A stretch of 64,000 bases of DNA from an uncultured Acetatifactor sp. (GCA_910586775.1 CAJUJN010000004.1:1-64000), one strand, 5' to 3'; shown: positions 26,595-35,895, counted from the stretch's first letter. The notes: a model not told the origin generated them from the letters alone. A program made the numbers and translations.

Positions 26595-27359
26595 ATGGCA
26601 AGACCGGGAATTGCCGCACAGGTATATTCTGTGCGCGAAGCGGCAGAGAAAGACTTTGCCAAAACCATGGCGGCACTGAAGGAATGCGGCTATGAGGGAG
26701 TGGAACTGGCCGGATTGTACGGGCTTAAGCCCGAGGAAGTCAGGGACTGCCTGAAAGAACAGGGTCTGACGGCAGTCAGCGCCCATGTGGGGCTGGATTT
26801 ATTCCTGGAGGATATGGAAGGAACCGTCAGCGCTTACCATACAATAGGCTGCAGTTATATCGGGATTCCCTGGTTACCGAAGGAGAGACATTACGGCGGT
26901 GAGAAGTTTGAGGAGACCTGCGGTTTCCTGAAAAAGCTTTCCGCAGCCTGTGCGGAGCGGGGAATGACGCTTTTATACCATAATCATAATTTCGAGTTTG
27001 AAAAGACGGAGAAAGGTACTTATCTGCTGGACGAATTTTTCGATGCATTTGATGAGCGTGAAATGCAGACGGAGCAGGACACCTGCTGGGTGAACGTGGG
27101 CGGGGAGGACCCGGTGGCATATCTGAAGCAATATGCGGGCCGCTGTCCTGTAGTCCATGTGAAAGATTTCCGCAGAACAGACGGGCAGGTAGAACTGGTG
27201 GCTCTGGGACAGGGAGAGCAGGATGTGCCGGCGATAGCCAGGGCTGCGGTTGAATGCGGCGCCAGGTGGCTGATAGTGGAGCAGGACGACCACCCTTACG
27301 GCGAGCCTATGGAAAATATGAGAATCAGCTGCCGGTGCCTGAAGGAAATTCAACTGTAA
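26595..27359 (+). CDS. Sugar phosphate isomerase/epimerase family protein (TIM barrel), 2
   Basis: 254 residues, compact TIM barrel. It opens MARPGIAAQVYSVREAAEKD, close in style to the IolE/inosose-dehydratase-like branch. Metal-site candidates are E in GVELAGLYG, H in LLYHNHNFEF, and H in CPVVHVKDFR, with ARWLIVEQDD near the end. The start has AGGAGG 9 bases upstream, given by the dispersed repeat. The pairing with two Gfo/Idh dehydrogenases suggests action on a keto-sugar or inositol-like intermediate (inference). Confidence 0.85.
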   Translation: MARPGIAAQVYSVREAAEKDFAKTMAALKECGYEGVELAGLYGLKPEEVRDCLKEQGLTAVSAHVGLDLFLEDMEGTVSAYHTIGCSYIGIPWLPKERHYGGEKFEETCGFLKKLSAACAERGMTLLYHNHNFEFEKTEKGTYLLDEFFDAFDEREMQTEQDTCWVNVGGEDPVAYLKQYAGRCPVVHVKDFRRTDGQVELVALGQGEQDVPAIARAAVECGARWLIVEQDDHPYGEPMENMRISCRCLKEIQL

Positions 27360-27610
27360 ATCATTCCCATGATGCCGGGGTCAAAAGGTACAATTCCTGC
27401 TTGTAAGCAGGTTTGGTCCCAACATCTTCCCATACATACAGCGTGACATGCGTTGTAAGAAGGGAAGCCGGCGTATAGCGGGATGGTACAGTTTTACGAT
27501 TCGGTAAATGAGCATGGATTTTTCATGAAATGCGCTCATGAGGACGGAATAAGATTACATAATGATAACAATGCCGGGATAAGCCCGGAAGGATATGGAG
27601 GCCTGAAAAA

Positions 27611-28684
27611 ATGAAAAAATTAAGAGTCGGCGTTGTAGGCTGCGGCGGAATTGCAAACGGAAAGCATCTCCCCGCCATGAAGAGAAACGGAAATTTTGAG
27701 ATTGTTGCGTTTTGTGACCTGGTAGAGGAGCGGGCGCAGAAGGCAAAGAAGGAATACGGGACAGAGGATTCAAAAGTATATACCGATTATACGGAACTGC
27801 TGAAGGAGGATGTGGAGGCGGTATATGTGCTGACCCCCAACAGCTCCCATGCGCCCATCAGCATTGCGGCTATGGAAGCGGGCAAGAACGTCATGTGCGA
27901 GAAGCCCATGGCGAAGACCTATGCGGAAGCCAAAGCCATGGTGGAGGCTGCGGAGCGCACCGGGAAGATTCTGACCATTGGCTACCAGAACCGTTACCGT
28001 GCGGATTCTGTCTATCTGAAGAGTGCCTGTGAGAACGGCGAGCTGGGAGAGATTTACTATGCAAAGGCTCATGCGCTCCGCAGGAGAGCCGTTCCCACCT
28101 GGGGCGTGTTCCTGGATGAGGAAAAGCAGGGCGGCGGTCCGTTGATTGACATCGGAACCCATGCGCTGGACCTCACTTTGTGGATGATGGACAACTATGA
28201 GCCGGAGATGGTCATGGGCTCGGTATACCGTAAGCTTGCGGACCAGAAGAATACCGGAAATGCCTGGGGAGACTGGGACCCGGAGATTTTCACCGTGGAA
28301 GATTCCGCATTCGGATTTGTGAGGATGAAGAACGGTGCAACCATTGTACTGGAATCCTCCTGGGCGCTGAATACCCTGGATGTGCGTGAGGCCCAGACTA
28401 CACTGTGTGGTACGAAGGCAGGGGCGGATATGGCGGACGGCTTAAGGATTAACCGCGTCAACCACAGCAGGCAGTGCGTGGAGAAGCCGGACCTGGCAGC
28501 AGGCGGGGTGGCTTTCTTTGACGGTGTGTCGGAGAAGCCGGACGATGTGGAGCAGAGGATTTTCTACAATGCTGTGGTAAACGGAGGACCTCTGACGGTG
28601 GAGCCCAGGCAGGCCATGGTGGTGACCCAGATCCTGGAGGCCATCTATGAGTCAGGCAGGACGGGGAAAACCGTATACTTCTGA
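27611..28684 (+). CDS. Gfo/Idh/MocA family oxidoreductase, 2
   Basis: 357 residues. NAD-binding loop VGVVGCGGIANGKHLPAM, catalytic Lys in MCEKPMAKTY (about residue 95), and GGPLIDIGTHALDLTLWMMD for the active-site Asp/His. It is closer to the standard family type than the first dehydrogenase and carries WALNTLDVREAQTTLCGTKAG in the C-terminal sheet. A GGAGG site (ATATGGAGGCCTG) precedes the ATG. The 250-base gap before it contains hairpins (CCTGCTTGTAAGCAGG; CCGGGATAAGCCCGG) but no gene. Confidence 0.88.
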   Translation: MKKLRVGVVGCGGIANGKHLPAMKRNGNFEIVAFCDLVEERAQKAKKEYGTEDSKVYTDYTELLKEDVEAVYVLTPNSSHAPISIAAMEAGKNVMCEKPMAKTYAEAKAMVEAAERTGKILTIGYQNRYRADSVYLKSACENGELGEIYYAKAHALRRRAVPTWGVFLDEEKQGGGPLIDIGTHALDLTLWMMDNYEPEMVMGSVYRKLADQKNTGNAWGDWDPEIFTVEDSAFGFVRMKNGATIVLESSWALNTLDVREAQTTLCGTKAGADMADGLRINRVNHSRQCVEKPDLAAGGVAFFDGVSEKPDDVEQRIFYNAVVNGGPLTVEPRQAMVVTQILEAIYESGRTGKTVYF

Positions 28685-28965
28685 TCGGATTATTGTAAAG
28701 ATCCGGACAGCAATGCGCCAGGATGCATGGATTTGGGGACGGATCTGAAGATGCGGGAAGGCCTGAATCTGACGTATTGCTGCACCGAGCTGTTTTCGCG
28801 GATTGACAGGAAAGGCGAGTATGCATCCGGACTGCCTGCGGACACTGAAAGGTTGTTTTGCCAGGAGCAGAAAGTGCCTGTAAAAGCCCTGCTCCGGGAT
28901 TCTGATGAGAAATGGGCATTATATGCAGTGCCGGGCCGGTTCCGGAGAAAAGGAGATAAAAGGAT

Positions 28966-29742
28966 ATGAAATTAGGCAGAATTGCATGGTTTGAGGAAGC
29001 GGATTTCAAGAGCGCCCGGGAACGGGGAATGGAATTTATCGAGTTGGATGTGAATGACAGAGCCGGGGTATTTCTGGAAAATGTGGATGTGATCCGCGGC
29101 AGGAGCGAAGCGTACCAGATGCCCATCGGCGCAGTAGGCAGATGGGGCAGCGACAGGATCTGTAAGGACGGCATCCGTCAGGAGGAACTTGAGTTGGAAT
29201 ACAGACTTATCGACGCCGCGTCCGCATTAAATTGCGAAGTCTATATCACCGGCTGCAATTATGTGGAGGAACTGTCCTACTATGAAAACTGTGGGCTGGC
29301 GATTTCCTATTTTGAGAAGCTGATCGCCCATGGCAAAGAGAAAGGGGTAAAAATCGCCGTCTATAACTGCAGATGGAACAATTTTGTCTGCAATCCCATG
29401 GCATATACTGTGATTCTGGGCTATCTGAAGGATTTATACATCAAATACGACCCTTCGCACTGCATTTATGACGGCGGGGATTACCTGAAGGAAACCAGGG
29501 ACTGGGGAGAGCGCTTTCTCCATGTCCATCTGAAGGGCTCCCTTGTGATTGGCGGGGAGCGGTTTGACGATCCTCCGGCAGGCCTGGATCAGACCAACTG
29601 GGGCGCATTCCTGGCAATTCTTCATGCAAAGGGATACGACAGAGCCTTAAGCATTGAGCCTCATTCCGCGAACTGGAGAGGCGAACTGGGAGAGAAGGGA
29701 ATCGATTATACGATTCAGTATTTCCGCAATCTACTGCTGTGA
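28966..29742 (+). CDS. Sugar phosphate isomerase/epimerase family protein (TIM barrel), 3
   Basis: 258 residues, the shortest-looking and most diverged of the three barrels. Key segments: EFIELDVNDRAG, VAVYNCRWNNF-type strand (KIAVYNCRWNN), IKYDPSHCIYDGGDY, LHVHLKGS and ALSIEPHS with the conserved Glu/His. AAAAGGAG lies 12 bases before the ATG. It ends the five-gene cluster; a dispersed repeat begins right at its stop codon. Substrate unknown. Confidence 0.8.
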   Translation: MKLGRIAWFEEADFKSARERGMEFIELDVNDRAGVFLENVDVIRGRSEAYQMPIGAVGRWGSDRICKDGIRQEELELEYRLIDAASALNCEVYITGCNYVEELSYYENCGLAISYFEKLIAHGKEKGVKIAVYNCRWNNFVCNPMAYTVILGYLKDLYIKYDPSHCIYDGGDYLKETRDWGERFLHVHLKGSLVIGGERFDDPPAGLDQTNWGAFLAILHAKGYDRALSIEPHSANWRGELGEKGIDYTIQYFRNLLL

Positions 29743-29849
29743 AAGTGCTGTATCTTGCCTGCAGAAACGAAGCAGTCCGAATAAACGCCTGGCTTTTCGG
29801 CAGGACAGCCGTGCACCAAACCCGCTTCCCGAAAGCGTACCGCCTTTGG
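29739..29849 (+). repeat. Dispersed repeat of about 110 bases, copy A
   Basis: Starts at the last codon of isomerase 3 with GTGAAAGT(G/C)CTG(T/C)ATCTTGCC and ends CCGCCTTTGG. It shares CCAAACCCGCTTCCC and flanks with the minus-strand copy at 32187-32297. The two also translate alike in one frame (both give MKVL-LA-R and TAV-QTRFPKA), which first suggested a gene, but the middle parts do not align. CCAAACCCGCTTTC-like arms pair with AAAGCGGGTTTG just downstream (29851-29862), making a hairpin. Confidence 0.65.
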
Positions 29850-30001
29850 AAAGCGGGTTTGTGTACATCAAGGTGTGCCAGGTGCAGGCGCACAGTAAAC
29901 CCCGGGCAATTTGGGGAAGAAACTGCTGTGGAAAAACGCCCTTCAGGCGGGAAACGGGAGCGAAATCTCACCGGAAAGATACATGGATTATCGTATATTA
30001 T

Positions 30002-30979
30002 TTAGCTTAAAACCGACAGAATAAGTATCTCCACGCTCATCATATCATTCATCCGTCCTGTCTTCACCGCTTCCTCCGCCTCCACGCACTTCTCCACGGC
30101 GCTGCGCAGCGTGGCAGTCCTGAATTTGGCTGCCTGGTTCAGATATTTTCCGGCAATAAAAGGAGCAACCCCGATTTTGGAGCCGATGGCGCGGTTGTCG
30201 AAGCCCTTGTTTTTCAGTTCCTTTACCTGCAGCAGCATGTTGCACTGCCTTGCAATCAGGAACAGGATGCGCATGGGCGGCTCTTTCAGGGCCAGCAGGT
30301 CGTAATACAACTCCAGCGCCTGCCTGGGCTGCCTGAGGGCAATGGCGTTGATCATGTCGAAAATATGGTTGGTGACGCGGGTGGCACAGATGGCTTCCAC
30401 ATCCTCCGCTGTGACCACATCCCGCTCCAGGCAGTAGCAGATCAGCTTTTCCAGCTCCATCTGGATATTTTCCATATCGGTGCCCGTTTTGGACAGAAAC
30501 AGCTGTACGGTGCTTTCCGCGATTTTCTTGCCTTCTCTGGTCAGGATTCCGGCCACCCAGCGTTTCAGGGTATTTTCATCCTGCACGGTGAATTCGGCGG
30601 CATATCCCTTTGCCTGGACGGCCTTGTACAGCTTGCTGCGCTTGTCCACCTCATTTTCCGTGAAGACGAAAAAGGCGGTTTCGCTGGGATTGGCCAGATA
30701 TTCCGCCAGTTTCTCGCCGCCGGATTTGAACAGGCCGCTGTCCGAAATGAAAATAACGCGGCGCTCCGCGAAAAAAGGCAGTGTCTCCGCCAGGTCGATG
30801 ATTTGGGCAATCTCCACATTGCGGCCCTGGTAGAAATGGGTATTCATGGTATCGCCCTCATCGCAGAGTGCCTTGTGCAGTTTTTCCCTGTACTGCCTGC
30901 GCAGGTATCGCTCCTCTCCGTAAAGAAGATAAACCTGTCTTAAATTTCCCTGTTTTATATCATCATTGATCTGTCTCAT
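30002..30979 (-). CDS. holA: DNA polymerase III subunit delta
   Basis: 325 residues, the normal length. HolA opens the sliding clamp within the clamp loader. Typical features are the opening MRQINDDIKQGNLRQVYLLYGEE, the VYLLYG/R-Y-L strand-helix of the degenerate AAA fold, the ILTREGKKI segment and FDMINAIALRQPRQALELYYDLL of the C-terminal collar domain. It is convergent with the sugar cluster and, unusually, not beside comEC here, although comEC and holA are neighbours in many Firmicutes. Confidence 0.92.
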   Translation of the reverse strand: MRQINDDIKQGNLRQVYLLYGEERYLRRQYREKLHKALCDEGDTMNTHFYQGRNVEIAQIIDLAETLPFFAERRVIFISDSGLFKSGGEKLAEYLANPSETAFFVFTENEVDKRSKLYKAVQAKGYAAEFTVQDENTLKRWVAGILTREGKKIAESTVQLFLSKTGTDMENIQMELEKLICYCLERDVVTAEDVEAICATRVTNHIFDMINAIALRQPRQALELYYDLLALKEPPMRILFLIARQCNMLLQVKELKNKGFDNRAIGSKIGVAPFIAGKYLNQAAKFRTATLRSAVEKCVEAEEAVKTGRMNDMMSVEILILSVLS

Positions 30980-31585
30980 TTCATGTACTCCGTTTAGGAA
31001 TTATTTCCTTATGCCGGGTGAACCGGCTGATTGCTGAGCAAATATTTCTACTTAATTATTGTGCCCTTTATCGGCGTTAATTGTCAAGTGGTTTGGGATT
31101 GTTTTTGAGATTAATTGCTAAGCTGTTCAGTAAATTCTGGCGGTCTTGAGTATATGGAAAAAGTAGACGTTATCACAAACAGGAACAACCGTACAGGTCA
31201 TTTATACCATAAGCGCAGGGGACAATTTGGAAATATATGCAGAAATTTAAAAATTTTTATGAGAATATTGCCAGAATACGGCGAACTACCACAATATAAG
31301 TATCTTTTTGGCAAATCGGCACGGATATCGCGGTGGGTTGGAGTTGATGTATCAGATATATCTCTTTTATAATAGGAAAGGACGAATTTAGACAATTTAT
31401 ACTCGCGTTCAAAAGCATTTGCCGGGATAACATGAGTAATATGTGAGCGCATACCATACCGGAAGGAACAGAAATGGCGGCCGTGGTTTCAAAATATGGA
31501 CGAATGCCGGTTTCGGAGACTGCTCAGACGGAACAGGCAGGCGGCTGAAACGGTATGTGCAAAAAAGTCAGATGGAGGTAGTTTG
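30980..31585. other. 606-base intergenic region between holA and the Spo0A-like gene
   Basis: Contains the holA promoter (31058-31087, minus). An open frame at 31154-31372 would encode 72 residues but has no ribosome site and no recognisable family. The stretch is AT-rich compared with its flanks. No RNA gene or terminator with a T-run was found. Confidence 0.4.
31058..31087 (-). promoter_or_regulatory. Promoter of holA
   Basis: On the minus strand: TTGACA (31082-31087), 18-base spacer, CACAAT (31058-31063), about 80 bases before the holA start. Confidence 0.6.
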
Positions 31586-32107
31586 ATGGAACAGCTGAAT
31601 ATTACAGCTACGAAGGATAACGAGAAAATATACAAGATTCTGGGTGATTTGATGAACGGGGATAAGGAATTCCAGATTATGATTACGGTACCTTCGGGGA
31701 AAAACGAGAAGAAGCAGAAAGCCGTGCAGGAAAAGCCCAAACCCTTGGTGGAGCGGGACCTGGAAAAGGATGTCACGGATATGATACATGAGATCGGCGT
31801 TCCTGCACATATTAAGGGGTATCAGTACTTAAGGGAAGCTATTATGATGGCTGTGGATGACCCGGGAATGATCAGTTCCATCACCAAGATTCTCTATCCC
31901 ACCATAGCGAAACGCTTCCAGACTACTTCCAGCAGGGTGGAGCGGGCAATCCGGCATGCCATAGAGGTGGCATGGAGCAGAGGCAGGATGGAGACACTGG
32001 ACGCGCTGTTCGGCTATACCATTGATACGGGGAAGGGGAAGCCCACCAATTCGGAGTTTATTGCGCTGATTGCGGACAGAATCCGGCTTTCTTACCGTGC
32101 ACAGTGA
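31586..32107 (+). CDS. Spo0A-type DNA-binding protein lacking a receiver domain
   Basis: 173 residues. Residues about 58-173 match the Spo0A effector domain very closely: IHEIGVPAHIKGYQYLREAI, LYPTIAKRFQTTSSR, and the recognition helix SRVERAIRHAIEVAWSRG, ending KPTNSEFIALIADRIRL. The N-terminal 55 residues are not a CheY-like receiver: they are too short and lack the Asp pocket, and end in a Lys/Gln/Pro linker. The ATG at 31586 has ATGGAGG 8 bases before it. True Spo0A needs phosphorylation of its receiver, so this form could bind 0A boxes without that control, as rival or helper. A full-length spo0A would be elsewhere. Confidence 0.88.
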   Translation: MEQLNITATKDNEKIYKILGDLMNGDKEFQIMITVPSGKNEKKQKAVQEKPKPLVERDLEKDVTDMIHEIGVPAHIKGYQYLREAIMMAVDDPGMISSITKILYPTIAKRFQTTSSRVERAIRHAIEVAWSRGRMETLDALFGYTIDTGKGKPTNSEFIALIADRIRLSYRAQ

Positions 32108-32186
32108 ATTCCGACGCAGGATTCCTGGGGCGGAAAGACTCAATTGGGAACTGTGAAAGTCTTTCAATTGGACTCTGCGGCACCGC

Positions 32187-32297
32187 GAGGCGTGTCGCCT
32201 TTGGGAAGCGGGTTTGGCGCACAGCGGTCTTGCAAAATGAGCAGGGGAGCTCATTTTGACTGCGCGTTTTCCGCAAGGCAAGATGCAGGACTTTCAC
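32187..32297 (-). repeat. Dispersed repeat of about 110 bases, copy B
   Basis: Minus-strand copy of the unit at 29739-29849. It shares GTGAAAGTCCTGCATCTTGCC at one end and CCAAACCCGCTTCCCAAAGG at the other. Its unique middle holds a perfect 10-bp hairpin, CAAAATGAGC / GCTCATTTTG (about 32235-32258). Confidence 0.65.
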
Positions 32298-32468
32298 AGT
32301 AAATCCCCGGACTTTCTTGCAAGGTGGAGTAGCCGGCTGCAGGGGTTACTGTGAGATCGAAAAAACGACCTGCGCATAAGACGGAACTCACATGGGCTTT
32401 GCAGCGTGCCGGAAAGGGCAGCGGATGAAAAAAATAGGAAAAGATTTGTTTTCCGGTAAAAGAAGTAC

Positions 32469-32497
32469 TTTCCACTGAACCGATAATGTTGTATAAT
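32469..32497 (+). promoter_or_regulatory. Promoter of glgA
   Basis: TTTCCA (32469-32474), 17-base spacer, TATAAT (32492-32497), 43 bases before the glgA ATG. The rest of the 433-base gap is mainly the dispersed repeat copy B and unassigned sequence. Confidence 0.65.
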
Positions 32498-32540
32498 AAA
32501 AGGGATAACATATTGAACCAGTGGTCAGTGGAGGTTTTCG

Positions 32541-33986
32541 ATGAAAAAAATTCTTTTTGCGGCATCAGAGGGAGTGCCTTTTATCAAGACGGGCGGTTTG
32601 GCGGATGTGGTGGGTTCCCTGCCGAAATGTGTGGACAGGCAGTATTTTGATGTAAGGGTTATTATCCCGAAATATGCCTGCATGAAGCAGGAAATGAAGG
32701 ACAAGATGAGATATGTGACTCACTTTTACATGGACTTTAACTGGACAAGTGCGTATGTGGGCGTCCTGGAAGCGGAGGAGGAGGGCGTACACTATTACTT
32801 TATTGACAATGAACATTATTTCAGCGGCAGCAAGGTTTACAGCGATGACCAGAAATGGGAGATTGAGCGTTATGCGTATTTCTCTAAGGCAGTGCTTTCC
32901 GTGCTGCCCACCATCGGGTTCCAGCCGGATGTAATCCATTGCCATGACTGGCAGACAGGATTAATTCCCGTTTACATGAAGGAGCGCTTCCGCGGAGGGG
33001 ATTTCTATCGCGGAATGAAGTCTGTCATCACAATCCATAACCTGAAGTTCCAGGGAAAATGGGATACCAAGACCGTGCGGAGTATTACGGGGCTGTCGGA
33101 TTATTTCTTTACGCCCGACAAGCTGGAGGCTTATAAGGATGCCAACCTGCTCAAGGGCGGTATCGTCTACGCCGATGCGGTGACCACGGTCAGCGACACC
33201 TACGCGGAGGAGATCAAGACGCCTTTTTACGGGGAAGGCCTGGATGGGCTGCTCCGCGCCAGAAGCGGGGATTTGCGAGGCATTGTAAACGGCATCGACT
33301 ATGATGAGTTCAACCCTGCCACAGACAGGCAGATCGTAAATCCTTATGATGCTGTCAATTTCCGCAAGGAGAAGGTGAAGAATAAGCGTGCCCTCCAGCA
33401 GGAACTGGGACTGAAAGAGGACGACAGGAAGATGATGATCGGCGTGGTATCCAGGCTCACAGACCAGAAGGGCTTCGACCTGATTGCCTATGTGATGGAT
33501 GAAATGTGCCGGGATGACATCCAGCTGGTGGTTCTGGGAACCGGCGAGGAGCGCTATGAGAACATGTTCCGTCATTTTGCCTGGAAGTATAATGAAAAAG
33601 TATCTGCGAATATTTATTATTCGGATGCGCTTTCACATAAGATATATGCGTCCTGTGACGCTTTCCTGATGCCTTCCCTGTTTGAGCCCTGCGGCCTGAG
33701 TCAGCTGATGGCGCTGCGCTACGGAACCATTCCTATTGTGAGGGAGACGGGCGGACTGAAGGATACCGTAGAGTCTTACAATGAGTACGAAAGCACCGGG
33801 ACCGGTTTCAGCTTTACTAATTACAATGCCCATGAGATGCTGAATGCAGTCCGCTATGCGGAGCGGATTTATTATGATAAGAAGCGGGAGTGGAACAAGA
33901 TGGTGGACAGAGCCATGGCAGCGGATTTCTCATGGCATGTGTCTGCGGCGAAATATCAGGAAATGTACGATTGGCTGATAGGATAA
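32541..33986 (+). CDS. glgA: Glycogen synthase (ADP-glucose type, GT5)
   Basis: 481 residues. N-terminal KKILFAASEGVPFIKTGGLADVVGSLPK contains the KTGGLADV substrate-binding motif of GlgA; C-terminal GT-B half has SRLTDQKGFDL and the phosphate-binding PSLFEPCGLSQLMALRYGTIPIVRETGGL. It elongates alpha-1,4-glucan from ADP-glucose. GTGGAGG precedes the ATG. No other glg gene is adjacent; a flippase gene starts 4 bases after the stop. Confidence 0.93.
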   Translation: MKKILFAASEGVPFIKTGGLADVVGSLPKCVDRQYFDVRVIIPKYACMKQEMKDKMRYVTHFYMDFNWTSAYVGVLEAEEEGVHYYFIDNEHYFSGSKVYSDDQKWEIERYAYFSKAVLSVLPTIGFQPDVIHCHDWQTGLIPVYMKERFRGGDFYRGMKSVITIHNLKFQGKWDTKTVRSITGLSDYFFTPDKLEAYKDANLLKGGIVYADAVTTVSDTYAEEIKTPFYGEGLDGLLRARSGDLRGIVNGIDYDEFNPATDRQIVNPYDAVNFRKEKVKNKRALQQELGLKEDDRKMMIGVVSRLTDQKGFDLIAYVMDEMCRDDIQLVVLGTGEERYENMFRHFAWKYNEKVSANIYYSDALSHKIYASCDAFLMPSLFEPCGLSQLMALRYGTIPIVRETGGLKDTVESYNEYESTGTGFSFTNYNAHEMLNAVRYAERIYYDKKREWNKMVDRAMAADFSWHVSAAKYQEMYDWLIG

Positions 33987-33990
33987 AACG

Positions 33991-35667
33991 ATGGCGGAGA
34001 ACGGTAGCAGAAAAAACAGCTTTATAGTGCAGGCTGGGATTCTGGCCGCAGCCGGGATAATCAGCAGGTTGATAGGCCTCCTTTACAGGGGGCCTCTGCA
34101 TAGTGTCATTGGGGACCTGGGGTTGGGATACTACCAGTCTGCCCATAATTACTATACCATCATCCTGCTGATTTCTTCGTACAGTATTCCGTCCGCCATA
34201 TCCAAGGTAATCGCCCAGAAGCTGGCATTGCGGGAATACCGGAATGCACACAGGATATTTAAGTGTGCCCTGTGGTATGTCCTTGCGGTGGGCGGCGCTG
34301 CCAGCCTGCTTTTGTTTTTTGGGGCGGGGCTGCTCAACAGGGCGGAGGTTTTGTCTGCAGAAGAGGCTTCCGTGCTGAGGACATTTGCTCCGACTATTTT
34401 TGTGTACGGAATTCTGGGAGTGCTGCGGGGATATTTTCAGGCTCACGGCAGTATGGTACAGACTTCCGTGTCTCAGATTCTGGAGCAGATTGCCAATGCG
34501 GTGGTCAGTGTCGGCGCGGCGTGTCTGCTGATAGAGGTATCGCTCGGAACCATGGAAATTCCCGCGGACGAGGCTGGGCAGGTCACACGTGCGGCCCGGG
34601 GAGCGGTGGGCAGCGCCATGGGAGCCGGGGCCGGTGTGCTGGTGGCTCTGCTTTTTATGGTGGCAGTCTATCTGCTGAACCGGGATACGATAAACAAGAG
34701 AGTCAATGGCGACAGGCATGTGGGCATGGATTCCTACAAGTCTATTATCCGCATGATTGTCATGGTGGTAACGCCGTTTATTTTAAGCACGGCCATTTAT
34801 AATTTGAGCGGAACCATCAACAATACGGTGTATACCCAGTGGTTTCCGGCTCTGAAGGAATTGGACGAAGTGGCAGTCTATACCAGATGGGGTGCATTTT
34901 CGGGACAGGCGCTGACGCTTTCCAATATTCCCATTGCTTTTGCCAGCGCCATGGCATCGGCCATGCTGCCGTCCATCGCAAAGCTGACCGCGTCCAATGA
35001 TAAGGAAGGGGCCAGGGAGAAAATCGGTCTGGCAGTGAAGACGATCATGGTGATTTCCATCCCCTGTGCCGCAGGGTTGTTTGCTCTGGCGAGGCCCATA
35101 ACGGGACTGCTGTTCAGCAATACCCGGGAGACGGAGGATCTGGTGACAGGGCTTTTGATGGCGGTGGCTCTCTCGGTGGTATTTTATGCGCTGTCCACCC
35201 TGAACAGCTCTATCCTTCAGGGGATGGGAAAGGTGAATACCCCTATCATTAATGCTGGGATTGCACTGGTGATACAGACAATTACAGCTGTAGTATTGCT
35301 TGTGTTTTCGGAATTGGATCTGTACAGTATCGCGGTTGCTAATACGCTGTATTCCGCGATTATGTGTGTGCTGAATCAATGTGCAGTGCGTAATGCCGTT
35401 GGATACAGACAGGAAGTCGTCAAAACATTTCTGCTCCCGGCGCTGGCGTCGCTCTGCATGGGAGGCGTAGCCTGGGCAATGTACGAAAGCCTGCTGATGC
35501 TGACTTCTTCCCCGAAGATATCGGTGGTGATAGCGATTCTGGTGGCAATTGTAGTCTACTTTGCGATGCTTTTGCTGTTGAGAGGGATTTCGGAGGAAGA
35601 ACTGAGGGGCTTTCCCAAAGGGTACTTGTTGGTGCGGATAGCGAAAAGGTGCAGGCTGATGAAATAG
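33991..35667 (+). CDS. Polysaccharide/lipid flippase of the MVF/SpoVB-MurJ superfamily
   Basis: 558 residues with about 14 hydrophobic helices. The opening NSFIVQAGILAAAGIISRLIGLLYRGPL is the family signature (Gln-Ala-Gly... Arg-Leu-X-Gly), and the central LTLSNIPIAFASAMASAMLPSIAKL matches the SpoVB/YtgP branch. Members carry lipid-linked cell-wall or polysaccharide units across the membrane; SpoVB acts in spore cortex formation. It is coupled to glgA (4 bases apart) and ends at a strong terminator. Confidence 0.85.
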   Translation: MAENGSRKNSFIVQAGILAAAGIISRLIGLLYRGPLHSVIGDLGLGYYQSAHNYYTIILLISSYSIPSAISKVIAQKLALREYRNAHRIFKCALWYVLAVGGAASLLLFFGAGLLNRAEVLSAEEASVLRTFAPTIFVYGILGVLRGYFQAHGSMVQTSVSQILEQIANAVVSVGAACLLIEVSLGTMEIPADEAGQVTRAARGAVGSAMGAGAGVLVALLFMVAVYLLNRDTINKRVNGDRHVGMDSYKSIIRMIVMVVTPFILSTAIYNLSGTINNTVYTQWFPALKELDEVAVYTRWGAFSGQALTLSNIPIAFASAMASAMLPSIAKLTASNDKEGAREKIGLAVKTIMVISIPCAAGLFALARPITGLLFSNTRETEDLVTGLLMAVALSVVFYALSTLNSSILQGMGKVNTPIINAGIALVIQTITAVVLLVFSELDLYSIAVANTLYSAIMCVLNQCAVRNAVGYRQEVVKTFLLPALASLCMGGVAWAMYESLLMLTSSPKISVVIAILVAIVVYFAMLLLLRGISEEELRGFPKGYLLVRIAKRCRLMK

Positions 35668-35743
35668 AATGCTGTGTCGGGGTGGATAACTTTGAGATGA
35701 GAGATACGCTTTTGGAAATAGTGTCTTCATAAGTAAAAATCAG

Positions 35744-35791
35744 CAGGGCTGTCGGATTAAATTTTTAATGCGACAGCCCTGTTGGCATTTT
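35744..35791. terminator. Bidirectional terminator between flippase and rqcH
   Basis: CAGGGCTGTCG (35744-35754) pairs with CGACAGCCCTG (35771-35781), with further AT pairs inside, followed by TTGGCATTTTT on plus and by ...ATTTTT on minus. It serves both convergent genes. Confidence 0.85.
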
Positions 35792-35895
35792 TATTAAGGA
35801 GCTTATATGGGGTGTGAGCGTTGGGTAAAGAGGTGTACAGTTCATTCGTCTGCAAGCTGTTTCGCCTTCATGGCGTCGGCGCGCTGATGTACAGC

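Noticed and set aside
28727..28969. Open frame of 80 residues ending in an ATGA overlap with isomerase 3
   Set aside because: No family-like sequence and a poor ribosome site; composition is like intergenic DNA. The overlap with the next ATG could be chance.
29739..30005. Frame starting MKVLYLACRNEAVR and its counterpart on the minus strand at 32058-32297
   Set aside because: The two share sequence because they are copies of one repeat; the shared part covers only the ends, and the frames diverge, so they are not genes.
31154..31372. Open frame beginning MEKVDVITNRNNRTGHLYHK, faintly Nudix-like
   Set aside because: No ribosome site, no Nudix box and no continuation; too weak to call a gene.
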